From: IH12 sp041987265
GTDB lineage: Bacteria; Pseudomonadota; Alphaproteobacteria; Caulobacterales; Hyphomonadaceae
Direction: 5' to 3'
Length of the DNA: 21,773 nucleotides
Assembly: GCA_041987265.1 (NCBI GenBank)
Contig: JBHIWT010000036.1
Coordinates: forward strand, 1-21,773
The position numbers and the translations under genes were made by a program. Below are positions 13,016 to 21,773 of the stretch, piece after piece. Below the pieces are notes generated by a model. The model did no database searches and was not told the origin of the DNA. It saw only the letters and a list, made by a program, of their open reading frames with translations. Numbering within the stretch: position 1 is the first letter of the stretch; every line of letters begins with the position of its first letter.

Positions 13016-14332
13016 ATGGGCGTTATGGGGACGGAAAAGGATCTCAGCGCCCTGCAAGAGGCGCGAAATTCTGCGGAGGAAACGGCTCGCACGCTCGAAA
13101 CAGGCGGGGGAGCCGACCCCGGCGCGCAGCATGTTCGGAATGCCGGCGGGCGATATCAGGCGCGGTCCGACGCTATTATCGCGGCGGCGATTCCTGTTCT
13201 GAACGGGCTGGGTTTGAAGGGCATGCGCCTGGCGGACGTGGCCCAGTCGGTTGGACTGAAGACCACCGCGATCACCTATTATTTTCCCAAGAAGGAAGAT
13301 TTGGCGCTGGCCTGCATCGAGCACGGACTGGATGTGTTCCATGCGTTTCTGACAGCTGCGGAAACCGAGGCGACTCCGGTGGAGCGGGTGCGCCGGCTAA
13401 TCTTTGAATTTGTCATGTGGGACGTGGCTGTGCGCCGCGGGGAGGCGGTGCCGCTGGCGTCGTTTCATGTCATTCGCGCGCTAGACGACGCGCATCGGGA
13501 ACAGGCTGCGGGTAAGTACAGGCAGATGTTCCTGCGAACGCGGCGGCTGCTGGGCGGCGCGAATGACTCAGAGGCGGCGCGCCAATTCAATTCCATCCGT
13601 ACCCTGATCCTGCTGGAGCAGCTGTATTGGGCGGCGGAATGGCTATCGGAGTACGAGATCGAAGACGCCCCGCGCTTGGCGGAACGCATCTGTGACGTCC
13701 TGTTGTCAGGGCTGAGTGCGGGGGCGGGAGAAATTGAGGCCGACCGGAATGCGATCGGACCGCCGGACAGCTCGCCGGCGAACGAGGATTTCATTCGGGC
13801 AGCGACAAGAGAGATCAACCGGCTGGGCTATCGCGGCGCTTCGATTGACCGAATTTCGGCGCAGCTGAACGTGACCAAGGGCGCGTTCTATCACTGGCAC
13901 GATGCGAAGGACCAACTTGTCCGCGCCTGCTATTGCAGGACGTTCGACCTGATCAAACAGGCGCAACGCGCCGATCAAGGGGGCGACATGGGGGAGTGGG
14001 GGAGGCTGGCGGGAGCAGTCGCGTCGCTGATTGCTTTTCAGCTGAGCGAGGAGGGGCCGTTGATGCGCACTTCCGCGATACACTCCCTGCCGGCTGATCT
14101 GCAGAATGAAGTGCGTGAACTATCCGACCGGACCAGGCGCACGTTCTCTTCCATGATCTCTGATGCGATCGCCGAAGGCGCTGCGCGGCCGGTGAATTCA
14201 TCAATTGCTGCAGACATGCTGGCGGCGGGCATTGATGCGGCGGCGGATGTATCGATGTGGCCGACATCGCGAGAGAAGGTCAATGCGCAAGCGTATGCGC
14301 GCGTCCTGTTGTTCGGGCTGATCGAAACATAG
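13016..14332 (+). CDS. TetR-TetR fusion transcriptional regulator
   Basis: About 438 residues with two complete TetR/AcrR units in one chain. The first DNA-binding domain is at about residues 50-105 (DVAQSVGLKTTAITYYFPKK, a classic TetR helix-turn-helix with YYF). The second is at about 257-308 (DRISAQLNVTKGAFYHWHDAK). Each is followed by a helical ligand-binding-like region. A normal TetR is ~200 residues and works as a dimer, so this chain may be a covalent pseudo-dimer with two different helix-turn-helices. The start is uncertain: ATG 13016 or 13025; the frame is open to TTG 12956, but the palindromic operator lies inside that stretch. Effector unknown; the TonB receptor gene is next, convergent. 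Confidence 0.88.
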   Translation: MGVMGTEKDLSALQEARNSAEETARTLETGGGADPGAQHVRNAGGRYQARSDAIIAAAIPVLNGLGLKGMRLADVAQSVGLKTTAITYYFPKKEDLALACIEHGLDVFHAFLTAAETEATPVERVRRLIFEFVMWDVAVRRGEAVPLASFHVIRALDDAHREQAAGKYRQMFLRTRRLLGGANDSEAARQFNSIRTLILLEQLYWAAEWLSEYEIEDAPRLAERICDVLLSGLSAGAGEIEADRNAIGPPDSSPANEDFIRAATREINRLGYRGASIDRISAQLNVTKGAFYHWHDAKDQLVRACYCRTFDLIKQAQRADQGGDMGEWGRLAGAVASLIAFQLSEEGPLMRTSAIHSLPADLQNEVRELSDRTRRTFSSMISDAIAEGAARPVNSSIAADMLAAGIDAAADVSMWPTSREKVNAQAYARVLLFGLIET

Positions 14333-14367
14333 CGTCAAGGTGCCCCCTGGTCCCCCAAATGAAATCA

Positions 14368-14389
14368 GCCCGCGCGGTGAAACGCGGGC
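14368..14389 (-). terminator. Terminator hairpin after the TonB-dependent receptor gene
   Basis: GCCCGCG (14368-14374) and CGCGGGC (14383-14389) form a perfect 7-bp GC stem with an 8-nt loop. On the minus strand the stem is followed by TGATTTCATTTG, a modest T-rich tract, so it should stop transcription from the receptor gene; on the plus strand no U-tract follows. Confidence 0.55.
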
Positions 14390-14418
14390 CGATCCAGTGT
14401 TCAGGCTACCGGTAGAAC

Positions 14419-17103
14419 CTAGTAGCGGAAGATGAGGTCGACACCCCACGTCCGCGGCAGCGAGTAGTTGTACGTGTTGTACAGCATGTCGTCCGTGGTC
14501 CGCCAGTTGGCGCCAAGGTCCGTGAGCTGGTCTTCGTCCAGCAGGTTGCGAACCCAGGCGGTGACCTGGAAGCGGCCTTCGCTGGAGTACCAGTTCAGGC
14601 GCGCGTCGAGGTTGTCGTAGGCCGGGACTTCGGAGAACGAGTTGTTGAAGAAGTCCGAGTAGAAGTCCGAGCGCCACGAGTAGCTGAGCGTCGGCAACAG
14701 GTAGGAGCCATCCTCGAAGTCGAAGCGGTACGAGGCGGTCGCCGAGACCTTGTGCTCCGGAGCCTGGGCAAGCGAGTTGCCCTCAAGCTGGACTTCGCGA
14801 AGCGGGTCGAGTAGTTCGCCCGTGACAGCGTCGCGGCGCGGATCACGATCAGGGTCGGCATACGTGCCGCCGCCATCCGTGATCTCGGTGCTCAGCCAGG
14901 CGTAGGTGAAGCCAATGTTGAGCGCGTCAACCGGGTTCCAGTTGGACTCGAGCTCGAAGCCCATCGTCTCAACTTCCGGCAGGTTCACGAACTGGGTCGA
15001 GAAGATCGGGTTTCCACCCGGCGACGTACCCGTCTGCACCGAGAGCGGCGATTGCGCGTCCTGGTAGTTATAGAAGAACGCCGCCATGTTGGTCGTCAGG
15101 TTGGCAGTGTACCATTCCTGCTTCCAGCCGGCTTCGAACGCGTCAACGAACTCGGATTCAGTATACGGCGATGCGCCGAAGCCGAGGTTGTTGAAGCCGC
15201 CCGATTTGTAACCGCGCGAGTACTTCGCGAACGTCAGCGTGTCGGTGGTCGGCGAATACTCGACGCCGAGCGTGCCCGTCGTCGCGTCCCAATCACCCTT
15301 CAGGCGGCGGATCGCGTAGCCGCGATCGTCGAAGTAGGAGTTTTCAGGATCTGCCGCGACCACTGCGCCGTAGGCCACTGGCGTGTAGTTCCAGTAGTCG
15401 GCAGGCACGCCGAGCGCACGGCAGACGATGTAGCAAGCCAGGAAACCTTCTTCCTTGGATTCCTTCACGTCTTTCGACCAACGCAGGCCGCCGGTGATCT
15501 TCCACTGATCGTTGATCGAGTAGTCGAGCTGGCCGTAGAGGCCGTAGGCGTGCTGCAGGCTCGTGTTGGAGAAGTACTGCAGGTAGCGGTCGGGGTTGGC
15601 GACCACGCCGAGACCCAGCGCCGTGTCGAGGTAGAAGTCGGCGATCGGCTCGTCCAGCAGTTGTTGCGTCTGGCCGGGCTGACGCTGGTTGTCCTGGTAT
15701 TGATAGGCGCCCAGGAGCCATTGCAGCGGCGAGTCGTTGGTCGAGATCAGGTTGATCTCGTTGGAGAAGAGCGAGCGGCTCTCTCCGTAGAAGCCGTAGA
15801 CATCCGGATAAATCGTCTTTTCCGTTGCCAATGCGGCGCAAGCGGCGGCCGAGGCAGGCAGGACCGAAACCGGCAGGTTGACGGTTGGGGCGCAAGCCGG
15901 GACGGCCGTGCCGGCCGATTGCGGTACGGCGAGATATGTCAGCGACGTGATTGGCGTGTTGTCGCCCGGACGCGGCGATTGGTAGTCGTAGTAGGTGTAG
16001 CCGCCCGTGTATTTCACGTCGAAATTGTCGAACTCGTAGATGAGTTCGAGGATGTATTCGTCGTACTTCGGCAGTTTTGCTTCGTTGACGATATTCGAGT
16101 TGTAGGCGCGCTCGCCGTTGGTGGCGAACGGAACGTCCTGACGACCGCCAAGCTGAGTGACGTTAACGATGGCGGGGTCAGCCGTGAAACCCCAGGCCGA
16201 GTTTGGCGTCAGGCCGCCATCGGAGAACCATTGGGTGGGGTCGTTCACCAGGTAAGGCGCGTTGTTGAACGCCGAAGTCACGCCGCCGGGCGGGCCTTCC
16301 TTGTTGTAGCCGGCATCGGTGGTTTTGAACCACCAGCTGAAGCGATCGCCGATCTCGCCTTCGAGTTGCAGCTCGAGGAAGTGGTCGTCGATTTCCCAAC
16401 CAACATCGTCGCCGGTGGCGTAGTTGAAGTCCACGCCTTCGCGGGCTTCCTTGAAGCCGACGAGACGGTAACGGACAGAGTCGGTGATCGGGCCAGAGAC
16501 CGCGACGCCGAGCTTCCGGTAATCGAAGTTGCCGGCGCCGATCACGGCTTCGGCCGTGAAGTCCTCGGTGGGGCGCTTGGAGATGGTGTTGATCGCGCCG
16601 CCGATGGCGTTGCGGCCATAGAGTGTGCCTTGCGGGCCGCGAAGGACCTCGACGCGCTCGATGAAGAGCGGGTCTTTACCGGCCAGGGTCGCAAATGGCG
16701 TGTAGATGCCGTCGTTATAGTTGGCGACACCAGGGTCGGCGCCGAAGCTGTTGGACAGGCGGCCGATACCGCGCAGCGTCACGCGCTCGTTGCCGGGGGT
16801 GTAGGAAAGACCCGGGGTAACGTTGGTCAGGTCGGTGATCGAGATGATGCCGAGCTCTTGCTTGGCTTGCGCAGTAACGGCGGTAACCGCAACGGCGATG
16901 TCCTGGACGGATTCTTCACGCTTGTTGGCCGTGACGACGACGACTTCGCGGCCGCCCTGCGGGACGACTTCGGTTTCCTGGGGGCCGGAGACGGTTTCGG
17001 ATGCAGGGGCCTCCTGGGCCATCGCCGGCATCGCGATTCCGAGCGCCATCAGGCTGACAAGCGGTATGCGGTTTTCAAAAGAAATACGTTTTTTGGGCGT
17101 CAT
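14419..17103 (-). CDS. TonB-dependent outer-membrane receptor
   Basis: An 894-residue outer-membrane receptor. A signal peptide (about 1-29, basic start, hydrophobic core, cleavage near AMAQE) is followed by a TonB-box-like EVVVVTANKREES near residue 53-65. A plug domain (about 65-175) carries VEVLRGPQGTLYGRNAIGGAINTISKRP. The rest is a beta-barrel ending in aromatic FRY, the signal for outer-membrane assembly. It takes up an unidentified substrate with TonB/ExbB energy. No siderophore or sugar genes are adjacent, so the substrate cannot be inferred; this plug type is common in sphingomonads and Hyphomonadaceae-like bacteria. GGGAGG lies 9 nt before ATG 17103. Confidence 0.95.
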   Translation of the reverse strand: MTPKKRISFENRIPLVSLMALGIAMPAMAQEAPASETVSGPQETEVVPQGGREVVVVTANKREESVQDIAVAVTAVTAQAKQELGIISITDLTNVTPGLSYTPGNERVTLRGIGRLSNSFGADPGVANYNDGIYTPFATLAGKDPLFIERVEVLRGPQGTLYGRNAIGGAINTISKRPTEDFTAEAVIGAGNFDYRKLGVAVSGPITDSVRYRLVGFKEAREGVDFNYATGDDVGWEIDDHFLELQLEGEIGDRFSWWFKTTDAGYNKEGPPGGVTSAFNNAPYLVNDPTQWFSDGGLTPNSAWGFTADPAIVNVTQLGGRQDVPFATNGERAYNSNIVNEAKLPKYDEYILELIYEFDNFDVKYTGGYTYYDYQSPRPGDNTPITSLTYLAVPQSAGTAVPACAPTVNLPVSVLPASAAACAALATEKTIYPDVYGFYGESRSLFSNEINLISTNDSPLQWLLGAYQYQDNQRQPGQTQQLLDEPIADFYLDTALGLGVVANPDRYLQYFSNTSLQHAYGLYGQLDYSINDQWKITGGLRWSKDVKESKEEGFLACYIVCRALGVPADYWNYTPVAYGAVVAADPENSYFDDRGYAIRRLKGDWDATTGTLGVEYSPTTDTLTFAKYSRGYKSGGFNNLGFGASPYTESEFVDAFEAGWKQEWYTANLTTNMAAFFYNYQDAQSPLSVQTGTSPGGNPIFSTQFVNLPEVETMGFELESNWNPVDALNIGFTYAWLSTEITDGGGTYADPDRDPRRDAVTGELLDPLREVQLEGNSLAQAPEHKVSATASYRFDFEDGSYLLPTLSYSWRSDFYSDFFNNSFSEVPAYDNLDARLNWYSSEGRFQVTAWVRNLLDEDQLTDLGANWRTTDDMLYNTYNYSLPRTWGVDLIFRY

Positions 17104-17418
17104 GCGACGCTTCCTCCCTATGAAGTTTGCCTAAGCGGCAGCTTACTTAGCGCCAACTGACGCTGAGATTCGGCTGGAACCCGGAACCTGTGATCGATTC
17201 CTCCTCATTTGAACGTGCGGTTTGCCTGAATAGGCGTCAATCTTCTTTGTTGCCGCAACGCAAATTCCCTTAGCGGTATGTCCAGAAAGTCACGGTCTGT
17301 CGGGCATTTGCCACTAGCATCGCCCGAGGGCGTTGAATCGCGTCACCGAAATTTGAAGCATTGGTATGTTTTGTCGCAGGCGTCGCAGTGAAGCGGACGT
17401 CTCGTAGCGGCAGGGAGA
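17104..17418. other. Non-coding interval between hrpB and the TonB receptor (315 bp)
   Basis: No convincing gene is seen here. It must hold the receptor promoter on the minus strand; a TTGACG (plus-strand 17235-17240) is the best -35 candidate, but its -10 partner at 17 bp (CACGTT) is poor. A short palindrome TAAGCGGCAGCTTA lies just before the receptor's ribosome-binding site. No clear terminator for hrpB was found. Confidence 0.4.
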
Positions 17419-19878
17419 TCAGCGGCGTGGTTTGAGTGATCTCGTGGTGGCGGATTCGCTTGCCGGGTCTTCTGGCCAGAAGTGTTTGGGGTAGCGCGCC
17501 TTCATGTCCTTGCGGGTGTCGGCGTAGCCGCCGGTCCAGAACGAGGCGATGTCGCGGGTCACGGCGATGGGCCGGGAGGCGGGGGAAAGAAGGGTGAGTG
17601 CAAGGGGGAGGCGGCCGCCCGCGATCGTTGGGTGCTGGCTGAGGCCGTAGAGCTGCTGCATGGGGCAGGCGAGCGAAGGCGTTTCGGGATCTGAATAGTC
17701 GATGAGGTGCGCGGCCCCGGCCGGGGTGGTCCATCGCTCCGGGGCGAGCCGCTTCAGATCTTCCGGGAGCGGCCAGGGGAGTAACGTGATGGCGGCGCTG
17801 GTGAGGGCGGCCTCGCTGTAGGCGGGTTTGGCGACGCCGTCGGGCAGGGGTGGAAGCCAGTCTTCCAAGCGGGTGACGAGCTCGCTGGCGAAGTCTTCCG
17901 GCCACGGATCGCCAAGCGCGAGGTGCAGGCAGCGTGTGCGATTGGCGAGCGCGTGCAACGCCTTGGCGTTGTGCAGGATGTCGAAGCCATGTTCGCGGAT
18001 CGCCTGGAGGATGGCGGCGTGGACCGTGTCCGAGGGCGGCGTGGACAGCGGGACGTCTTCGAATGTGATCGCGCCGAGCGATTTCCTGCGCCGCGCACGG
18101 ACCGTCTGGCTCGCTGGGTCGAAGTGGGCGGTTTCTTCGGTTTCAATCAGGTCGAGTGCGGCGATTGCGGAAAGTTCGAGCGGGGCGGCGAGGGTGATGC
18201 GCAGGTTGGGACCGCCGCCGACAACTTCCGCCGCGAGCAGCCATTCGTGACGACACAGCGGATCGGCTGGATCGAGGAAAGCGCCGCGACCGCCGGCGAG
18301 CAGGTATAGTCCAGGCGCGTTGGCGCGCGCACGCGCGATGCGGTGGCGCATGACCGGAGCGAGCAATTCGCCGACGGACGGTGTTTCGCCTTTGGCGCCT
18401 GTTGCGGACGCAGCCCAGCGCTCGGACAACTTTCGCATGGCGCGTTCGCGAGGGCCTCCGCCCTGTTCGAGGCGGCTTAGCCGTTCGGTGAAGCTGGTTG
18501 AACGGCCGCCGAGATCGCGTTCGCTGAGCAGCGCAGCGATCAAGGCTGCACGCTTCGCCGGTTCGCCGCGCGGCGCCTGCAGGATCATCATGGCGAGATG
18601 GGGGGCGATTGGGAGATTGTTCAGCCGCTTGCCTTGCGCCGTGAGCGCGCCGGCTTCGTCCAGGGCGCCGAGTTGCTGGAGTTCAGAGGTTGCGGCCGTG
18701 TATGCGGCGGGACGCGGTGGCGTGAGCCATTGCAGATTGTCAGGTGAGGCGACGCCCCATGCCGCGAGATCGAGGCGAAGGCTGGTCAGGTCAGCCGTCT
18801 CGATTTCTGGCGGAGGCGAAGCTGAAAAGCCGCCCATCTCCGCTTCGCGCCAGAGACGGTAACACACGCCGGGTTGTGTGCGTCCGGCGCGACCGCGACG
18901 CTGGTCGGCGTTGGCGCGGGCGATGCGGACGGTTTCAAGACGTGTGGCGCGGAGTTGGGCGTCGTATCGGGGAAGGCGCGCGAAGCCGCCATCGATGACC
19001 ACCCGGACGCCTTCGATGGTCAGCGCGCTTTCCGCGATGTCCGTGGCGAGGACGACCTTGCGCTGGCCGTCGGCTGGAGGGGCGATGGCGGCGGTTTGTT
19101 CGGCAGGCGAAAGGGCGCCGTAGAGGGGGCACAGGCTGACACCCGGTGGCGGTGGTTCAAGCTTCTGCTGGGTGCGGCGAATTTCTGCGGCGCCGGGCAG
19201 GAATGCGAGGATCGAACCGGTCTCCTCCCTGAGGGCGGTGGAGACGGCGGCGGCCACCTGATCTTCAAGGCGGCGCGACGCGTCATAACCCAGGTATCGC
19301 GTCTCAACCGGGTGCATGCGTCCGTCGCTCTGGACTGTCGGGGCCTTGAAGAATGTGTCGGTCAGGCCCTCGGGCAGCGTTGCCGACATCACCACGAGAC
19401 GAAGGTCGGGGCGCAGAACCTCCTGCGTGTCCAGCGCGAAGGCCATGCCCTCGTCTGCAGAGAGGGCGCGTTCGTGGAACTCGTCGAAGATTACGCATGC
19501 AACATCTTCGAGGGCGGGATCGGCAAGAATTTGTCGGGTGAAGACGCCTTCGGTGACGACCTCTATGCGCGTGTTCGCCGAGACCCGGACATCCATGCGC
19601 GTGCGCAGGCCGACGGTCTCGCCAACCTTTTGCGACAAGGTGGCGGCCATCCGTTCGGCGGCGGCGCGTGCGGCGATGCGGCGGGGCTGGACGAGGATGA
19701 TGCGCCTGTCGGCGGTCCAGACCTCGCCTAGCAAGCGGAGCGGGACCCGTGTGGTCTTGCCTGCACCGGGCGGCGCAGACACGACAACCCGGTTCCCTTC
19801 GCGCAGCGCGCCGGCGATGTCCTCGAGGACATCATCGATCGGCAGGCTGTCGCTGAACTGGTCGGCGCTGTGTGGCAT
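17419..19878 (-). CDS. hrpB: ATP-dependent RNA helicase HrpB (DEAH/RHA family)
   Basis: An 819-residue helicase of normal HrpB length. Motifs in order: Walker A APPGAGKTT (about 35-43), DEFH (132-135, HrpB-type DEAH box), SAT (in VVMSATLPEG, about 160-170), VLATDIAESALTIEG, and motif VI QRRGRAGRTQPGVCYRLW (about 331-348). A helicase-associated C-terminal region follows, ending in the HrpB-type WTGGYADTRKDMKARYPKHFWPEDP. The exact RNA substrate of HrpB is not settled in most bacteria. ATG 19878 has a weak ribosome-binding site. It is probably monocistronic: the next gene upstream is 80 bp away on the same strand, and the receptor gene downstream has its own leader. Confidence 0.96.
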   Translation of the reverse strand: MPHSADQFSDSLPIDDVLEDIAGALREGNRVVVSAPPGAGKTTRVPLRLLGEVWTADRRIILVQPRRIAARAAAERMAATLSQKVGETVGLRTRMDVRVSANTRIEVVTEGVFTRQILADPALEDVACVIFDEFHERALSADEGMAFALDTQEVLRPDLRLVVMSATLPEGLTDTFFKAPTVQSDGRMHPVETRYLGYDASRRLEDQVAAAVSTALREETGSILAFLPGAAEIRRTQQKLEPPPPGVSLCPLYGALSPAEQTAAIAPPADGQRKVVLATDIAESALTIEGVRVVIDGGFARLPRYDAQLRATRLETVRIARANADQRRGRAGRTQPGVCYRLWREAEMGGFSASPPPEIETADLTSLRLDLAAWGVASPDNLQWLTPPRPAAYTAATSELQQLGALDEAGALTAQGKRLNNLPIAPHLAMMILQAPRGEPAKRAALIAALLSERDLGGRSTSFTERLSRLEQGGGPRERAMRKLSERWAASATGAKGETPSVGELLAPVMRHRIARARANAPGLYLLAGGRGAFLDPADPLCRHEWLLAAEVVGGGPNLRITLAAPLELSAIAALDLIETEETAHFDPASQTVRARRRKSLGAITFEDVPLSTPPSDTVHAAILQAIREHGFDILHNAKALHALANRTRCLHLALGDPWPEDFASELVTRLEDWLPPLPDGVAKPAYSEAALTSAAITLLPWPLPEDLKRLAPERWTTPAGAAHLIDYSDPETPSLACPMQQLYGLSQHPTIAGGRLPLALTLLSPASRPIAVTRDIASFWTGGYADTRKDMKARYPKHFWPEDPASESATTRSLKPRR

Positions 19879-19958
19879 GGCGTGGGATTGCCGCCGGATG
19901 GGGCGAAGCGCAAGGCGCGTCAGCCGGCCATTTCAGTCAGCTTGGGCGGCTAGCGATT

Positions 19959-20660
19959 TCAGTCGGGCGCAATCCTGCCGAACGTTTCACGAGGCAGGTC
20001 GACATAGCTGAGCGGACCGCCTTTGCCGCAGCCGGTGTCAAGAAACACCGCTTTCCCGCCCAGCGCGCCAGGTTGGACAAATACGTTGTCGCCATCGCGC
20101 CGGTCATGGCCGACGATGGCCGTTCGCCCGTGCGGAACGGAGTCTACCCAGTTGTAGCGACGTATCGGTTTGCCGCGTTCATCGACCGAGCCGTCAACTT
20201 CACCATAAAGCGCCATGTGCTCGGCTATACGTGGTGCGCCGGAGGCGCCGTCGACTTCGTGAAAATAACTGGCTGAGACCGCGCCGTGCGCCATGACGTA
20301 TTCTCCGCATTCGATCACGAACGGGAGTGTCGGGAACGTCTCCATGAAGCGGCTGGTCAGCTGCTCGGCGTCGCGGGCGATGCGTAGGTCCGCCATGGTC
20401 TTCTCCAGCTTCGGGCCGGCGATGACCTTGTTGCCCTTCAGGGCGCGGTAGAGCTTGTCGTCGTGGTTAGAGCGGACCATGCGGGCGCGGCCTTCATCGA
20501 TCAAATCCAGAGCAAGGCGCAGGCAGGCAGGGCTGTCGGGGCCGCGATCGACCAGATCGCCCAGCAGGACAATATCCTCCGCGCCGCTGATGGCTTTCTC
20601 GAGCATCGAGGCGTGACCATGAACGTCGGCGATGACGCGGATGGATGCGGTGCTTTCCAT
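19959..20660 (-). CDS. PPP-family metallophosphatase (serine/threonine or diadenosine-type)
   Basis: A 233-residue calcineurin-like phosphoesterase with the PPP signature motifs: ADVHGH (11-16), GDLVDRGPDS (34-43), SNHDD (64-68, Ser replacing the usual Gly of GNHD), AHGA, and a later VGHDRRDG. These bind two metals and catalyse phosphate-ester hydrolysis; bacterial members act on phosphoproteins or on Ap4A-like nucleotides. ATG 20660 was chosen because the family begins just after it; the open frame runs back to 21011, but that part is the antisense of modB and is not homologous. The ribosome-binding site is weak. It is divergent from modB, with 158 bp between. Confidence 0.87.
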   Translation of the reverse strand: MESTASIRVIADVHGHASMLEKAISGAEDIVLLGDLVDRGPDSPACLRLALDLIDEGRARMVRSNHDDKLYRALKGNKVIAGPKLEKTMADLRIARDAEQLTSRFMETFPTLPFVIECGEYVMAHGAVSASYFHEVDGASGAPRIAEHMALYGEVDGSVDERGKPIRRYNWVDSVPHGRTAIVGHDRRDGDNVFVQPGALGGKAVFLDTGCGKGGPLSYVDLPRETFGRIAPD

Positions 20661-20818
20661 GCCGTCAACTTCGGGTGCGGCGGCGACAATGCAAGGGCCA
20701 ATGCCGCGATTGGGGGCTGCGGGATGATGAATCCGGGCGGGGTGAAGTTTCGGCGCCAGCCTGTATAGAGATTGGGCGGTCACGAGGACCGTGGGTTGGC
20801 CCGGGGTGACGAGCGTAG
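20661..20818. promoter_or_regulatory. Divergent region upstream of modB
   Basis: TATAGA at 20764-20769 could be a -10 box for modB, with a poor -35 (GTGAAG) 16 bp upstream. No ModE-type palindrome was found. No modA is present upstream of modB in the window. Confidence 0.25.
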
Positions 20819-21505
20819 ATGCTGAGCGCAGAAGAGTGGAGCATACTTGCCACCAGCCTTGGCGTCGCCGGGCGTGCGATCGCGATTTCCCTGCCTCTGG
20901 CGATTGCAGCGGCGTGGGTGCTGGCGCGCACCCGTTTGCCGGGGCGGAGCGTGCTGGACGCCATTGTCCATCTGCCGATCGTGTTGCCGCCGGTTCTGGT
21001 CGGTTTTGCATTGCTGATGGTGCTGGGGCGGCGTGGCCCGGTAGGGGCCTGGCTGGAACACACCTTTGGCGTGACGCTGGCGTTTACCGCTGAGGGCGCA
21101 GCGCTGGCGACCGCGGTAATGACCTTTCCCTTGTTGGTGCGGTCGATCCGGCTGGCGTTCGAGATGGCGGATCCGGGGTTGCTGGAGGCGGCGGCTGTAT
21201 TGCGCGCGGGGCCGTGGGACCGGTTTTTGACCGTTGCACTGCCGCTGGCCGGGCCGGCGATTCTGGCGGGTGCGGTGACGGCGTTCGCCGCAGGGTTGGG
21301 CGAGTTTGGCGCGGTGATCGCGTTTGCGTCGAATGTGCCGGGTGAGACGCAGACCCTGCCGTTGGCGATCTGGTCGGCGATGCAGCAGCCGGATGGCGAG
21401 GCTCTGGCTTATCGGCTGGGTGCGATCTCTTTCACCGTGGCGATCATCGGGCTGGCAGGCGCGGAGGTGCTGCAGCGCTGGGCGCGGCGGAGGCTTGCGG
21501 GATGA
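20819..21505 (+). CDS. modB: Molybdate ABC transporter permease ModB
   Basis: A 228-residue inner-membrane permease with about five or six hydrophobic helices and the EAA-type cytoplasmic loop (LEAAAVLRAGPWDRFLTVALPLAGPAI, about residues 121-147) that contacts the ATPase. GLGEFGAVIAFASNVPGETQTLPLAIW is highly typical of ModB. It would form the channel for molybdate (or tungstate) with ModC and a periplasmic ModA. modA is usually just upstream; here that position is taken by a divergent phosphatase, so modA must be elsewhere or absent. Its stop overlaps modC by 4 bp (ATGA). The ATG at 20819 has only a weak ribosome-binding site. Confidence 0.94.
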   Translation: MLSAEEWSILATSLGVAGRAIAISLPLAIAAAWVLARTRLPGRSVLDAIVHLPIVLPPVLVGFALLMVLGRRGPVGAWLEHTFGVTLAFTAEGAALATAVMTFPLLVRSIRLAFEMADPGLLEAAAVLRAGPWDRFLTVALPLAGPAILAGAVTAFAAGLGEFGAVIAFASNVPGETQTLPLAIWSAMQQPDGEALAYRLGAISFTVAIIGLAGAEVLQRWARRRLAG

Positions 21506-21773
21506 GCGTGGGTGGGTTGGTGGTGGAAGGCGCCGTTCACCGGCAGGGCGGCTTCGCCCTGCGCGCGGACTTCATTGCGCCGACGCCCGGTGTGAGCGTG
21601 GTGTTCGGGCCGTCGGGCGCGGGCAAGTCGACATTGCTGAAACTGATCGCCGGGTTGGGGCGGCTGGAGGCCGGGCGCATCGCATTTGACGGGCGCGTGC
21701 TTGAAGCGTGCGGCGCGGAGCGGGTGAGGTTGGCGGCCCACCAACGGGACATCGGCATGGTGTTTCAGGACGC
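21502..21773 (+). CDS. modC: Molybdate ABC transporter ATPase ModC (3' truncated by window)
   Basis: ATG at 21502 overlaps the modB stop (ATGA), and the frame is open to the window end, giving 90 residues. It starts MSVGGLVVEGAVHRQGGFAL, has Walker A GPSGAGKST at about 37-45 and the Q-loop region RDIGMVFQD at the end. It is the nucleotide-binding subunit that powers molybdate import through ModB. The signature motif, Walker B and the C-terminal molybdate-binding (MOP) domain would lie beyond the window. Confidence 0.93.
   Translation, partial: MSVGGLVVEGAVHRQGGFALRADFIAPTPGVSVVFGPSGAGKSTLLKLIAGLGRLEAGRIAFDGRVLEACGAERVRLAAHQRDIGMVFQD

Noticed and set aside
15052..17160. 702-aa open frame antisense to the TonB-dependent receptor
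   Set aside because: The receptor on the other strand has a signal peptide, plug and barrel motifs; the antisense frame has arginine/valine-rich low-complexity composition typical of GC-rich shadow frames and no recognisable domain.
18874..19731. 285-aa open frame antisense to hrpB
   Set aside because: Glycine/aspartate-rich shadow of the helicase with no motif or ribosome-binding site.
20661..21011. N-terminal extension of the phosphatase frame
   Set aside because: It overlaps modB antisense, and the family begins right after ATG 20660.
1..21773. tRNA, rRNA, CRISPR arrays, riboswitches
   Set aside because: None seen on reading both strands by eye; no regularly spaced repeats and no tRNA-like T-loop/anticodon arrangement. 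A tool scan (tRNAscan, Infernal) would be decisive.

Overview
The window looks like chromosomal DNA of a GC-rich alphaproteobacterium, plausibly Caulobacterales/Hyphomonadaceae-like. Support comes from a fused CysNC, an Irr-type Fur regulator, a TonB-dependent receptor without a siderophore cluster, a CaiB/BaiF CoA-transferase, and frequent GTG/TTG starts. The family-level placement is inference; no rRNA or tRNA gene was seen. Layout, left to right: (1) 3' part of cysNC (sulfate activation), then a perfect Zur-type operator and a ZIP-family metal permease; a possible 34-aa membrane microprotein lies antisense just after it. (2) scoA-scoB, a translationally coupled 3-oxoacid CoA-transferase pair. 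(3) A minus-strand iron/redox group: irr, a rubredoxin-less rubrerythrin, a two-cluster Fe-S heterodisulfide-reductase-like protein and a DUF3501 protein. (4) A complete 2069-bp IS1595-family element (6881-8949) with 26-bp terminal repeats and a perfect 8-bp target duplication. It carries a three-gene passenger operon convergent with the transposase. It inserted at the -35 box of the irr promoter, and the target duplication rebuilt that box; a degenerate extra terminal repeat abuts the right-hand duplication. (5) A CaiB/BaiF CoA-transferase. (6) Two divergent genes that both encode RyR domains: a small phage-like RyR protein and a 606-aa membrane protein with two Rossmann (TrkA-N-like) domains and a C-terminal RyR domain. 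They share a promoter region with five GGCGCA sites. (7) A 74-aa unknown gene divergent from a TetR-TetR fusion regulator with a palindromic operator between them. (8) A large TonB-dependent receptor, the HrpB helicase, a PPP-family phosphatase, and modB-modC of a molybdate ABC transporter (modC runs off the end). How the parts may work together: region 3 looks like an iron-responsive peroxide/redox stress unit controlled by Irr, and region 1 like zinc-repressed zinc uptake. The IS1595 cargo and the RyR pair are the two places where the window may hold undescribed biology; both are candidates from sequence pattern only, with no functional evidence.
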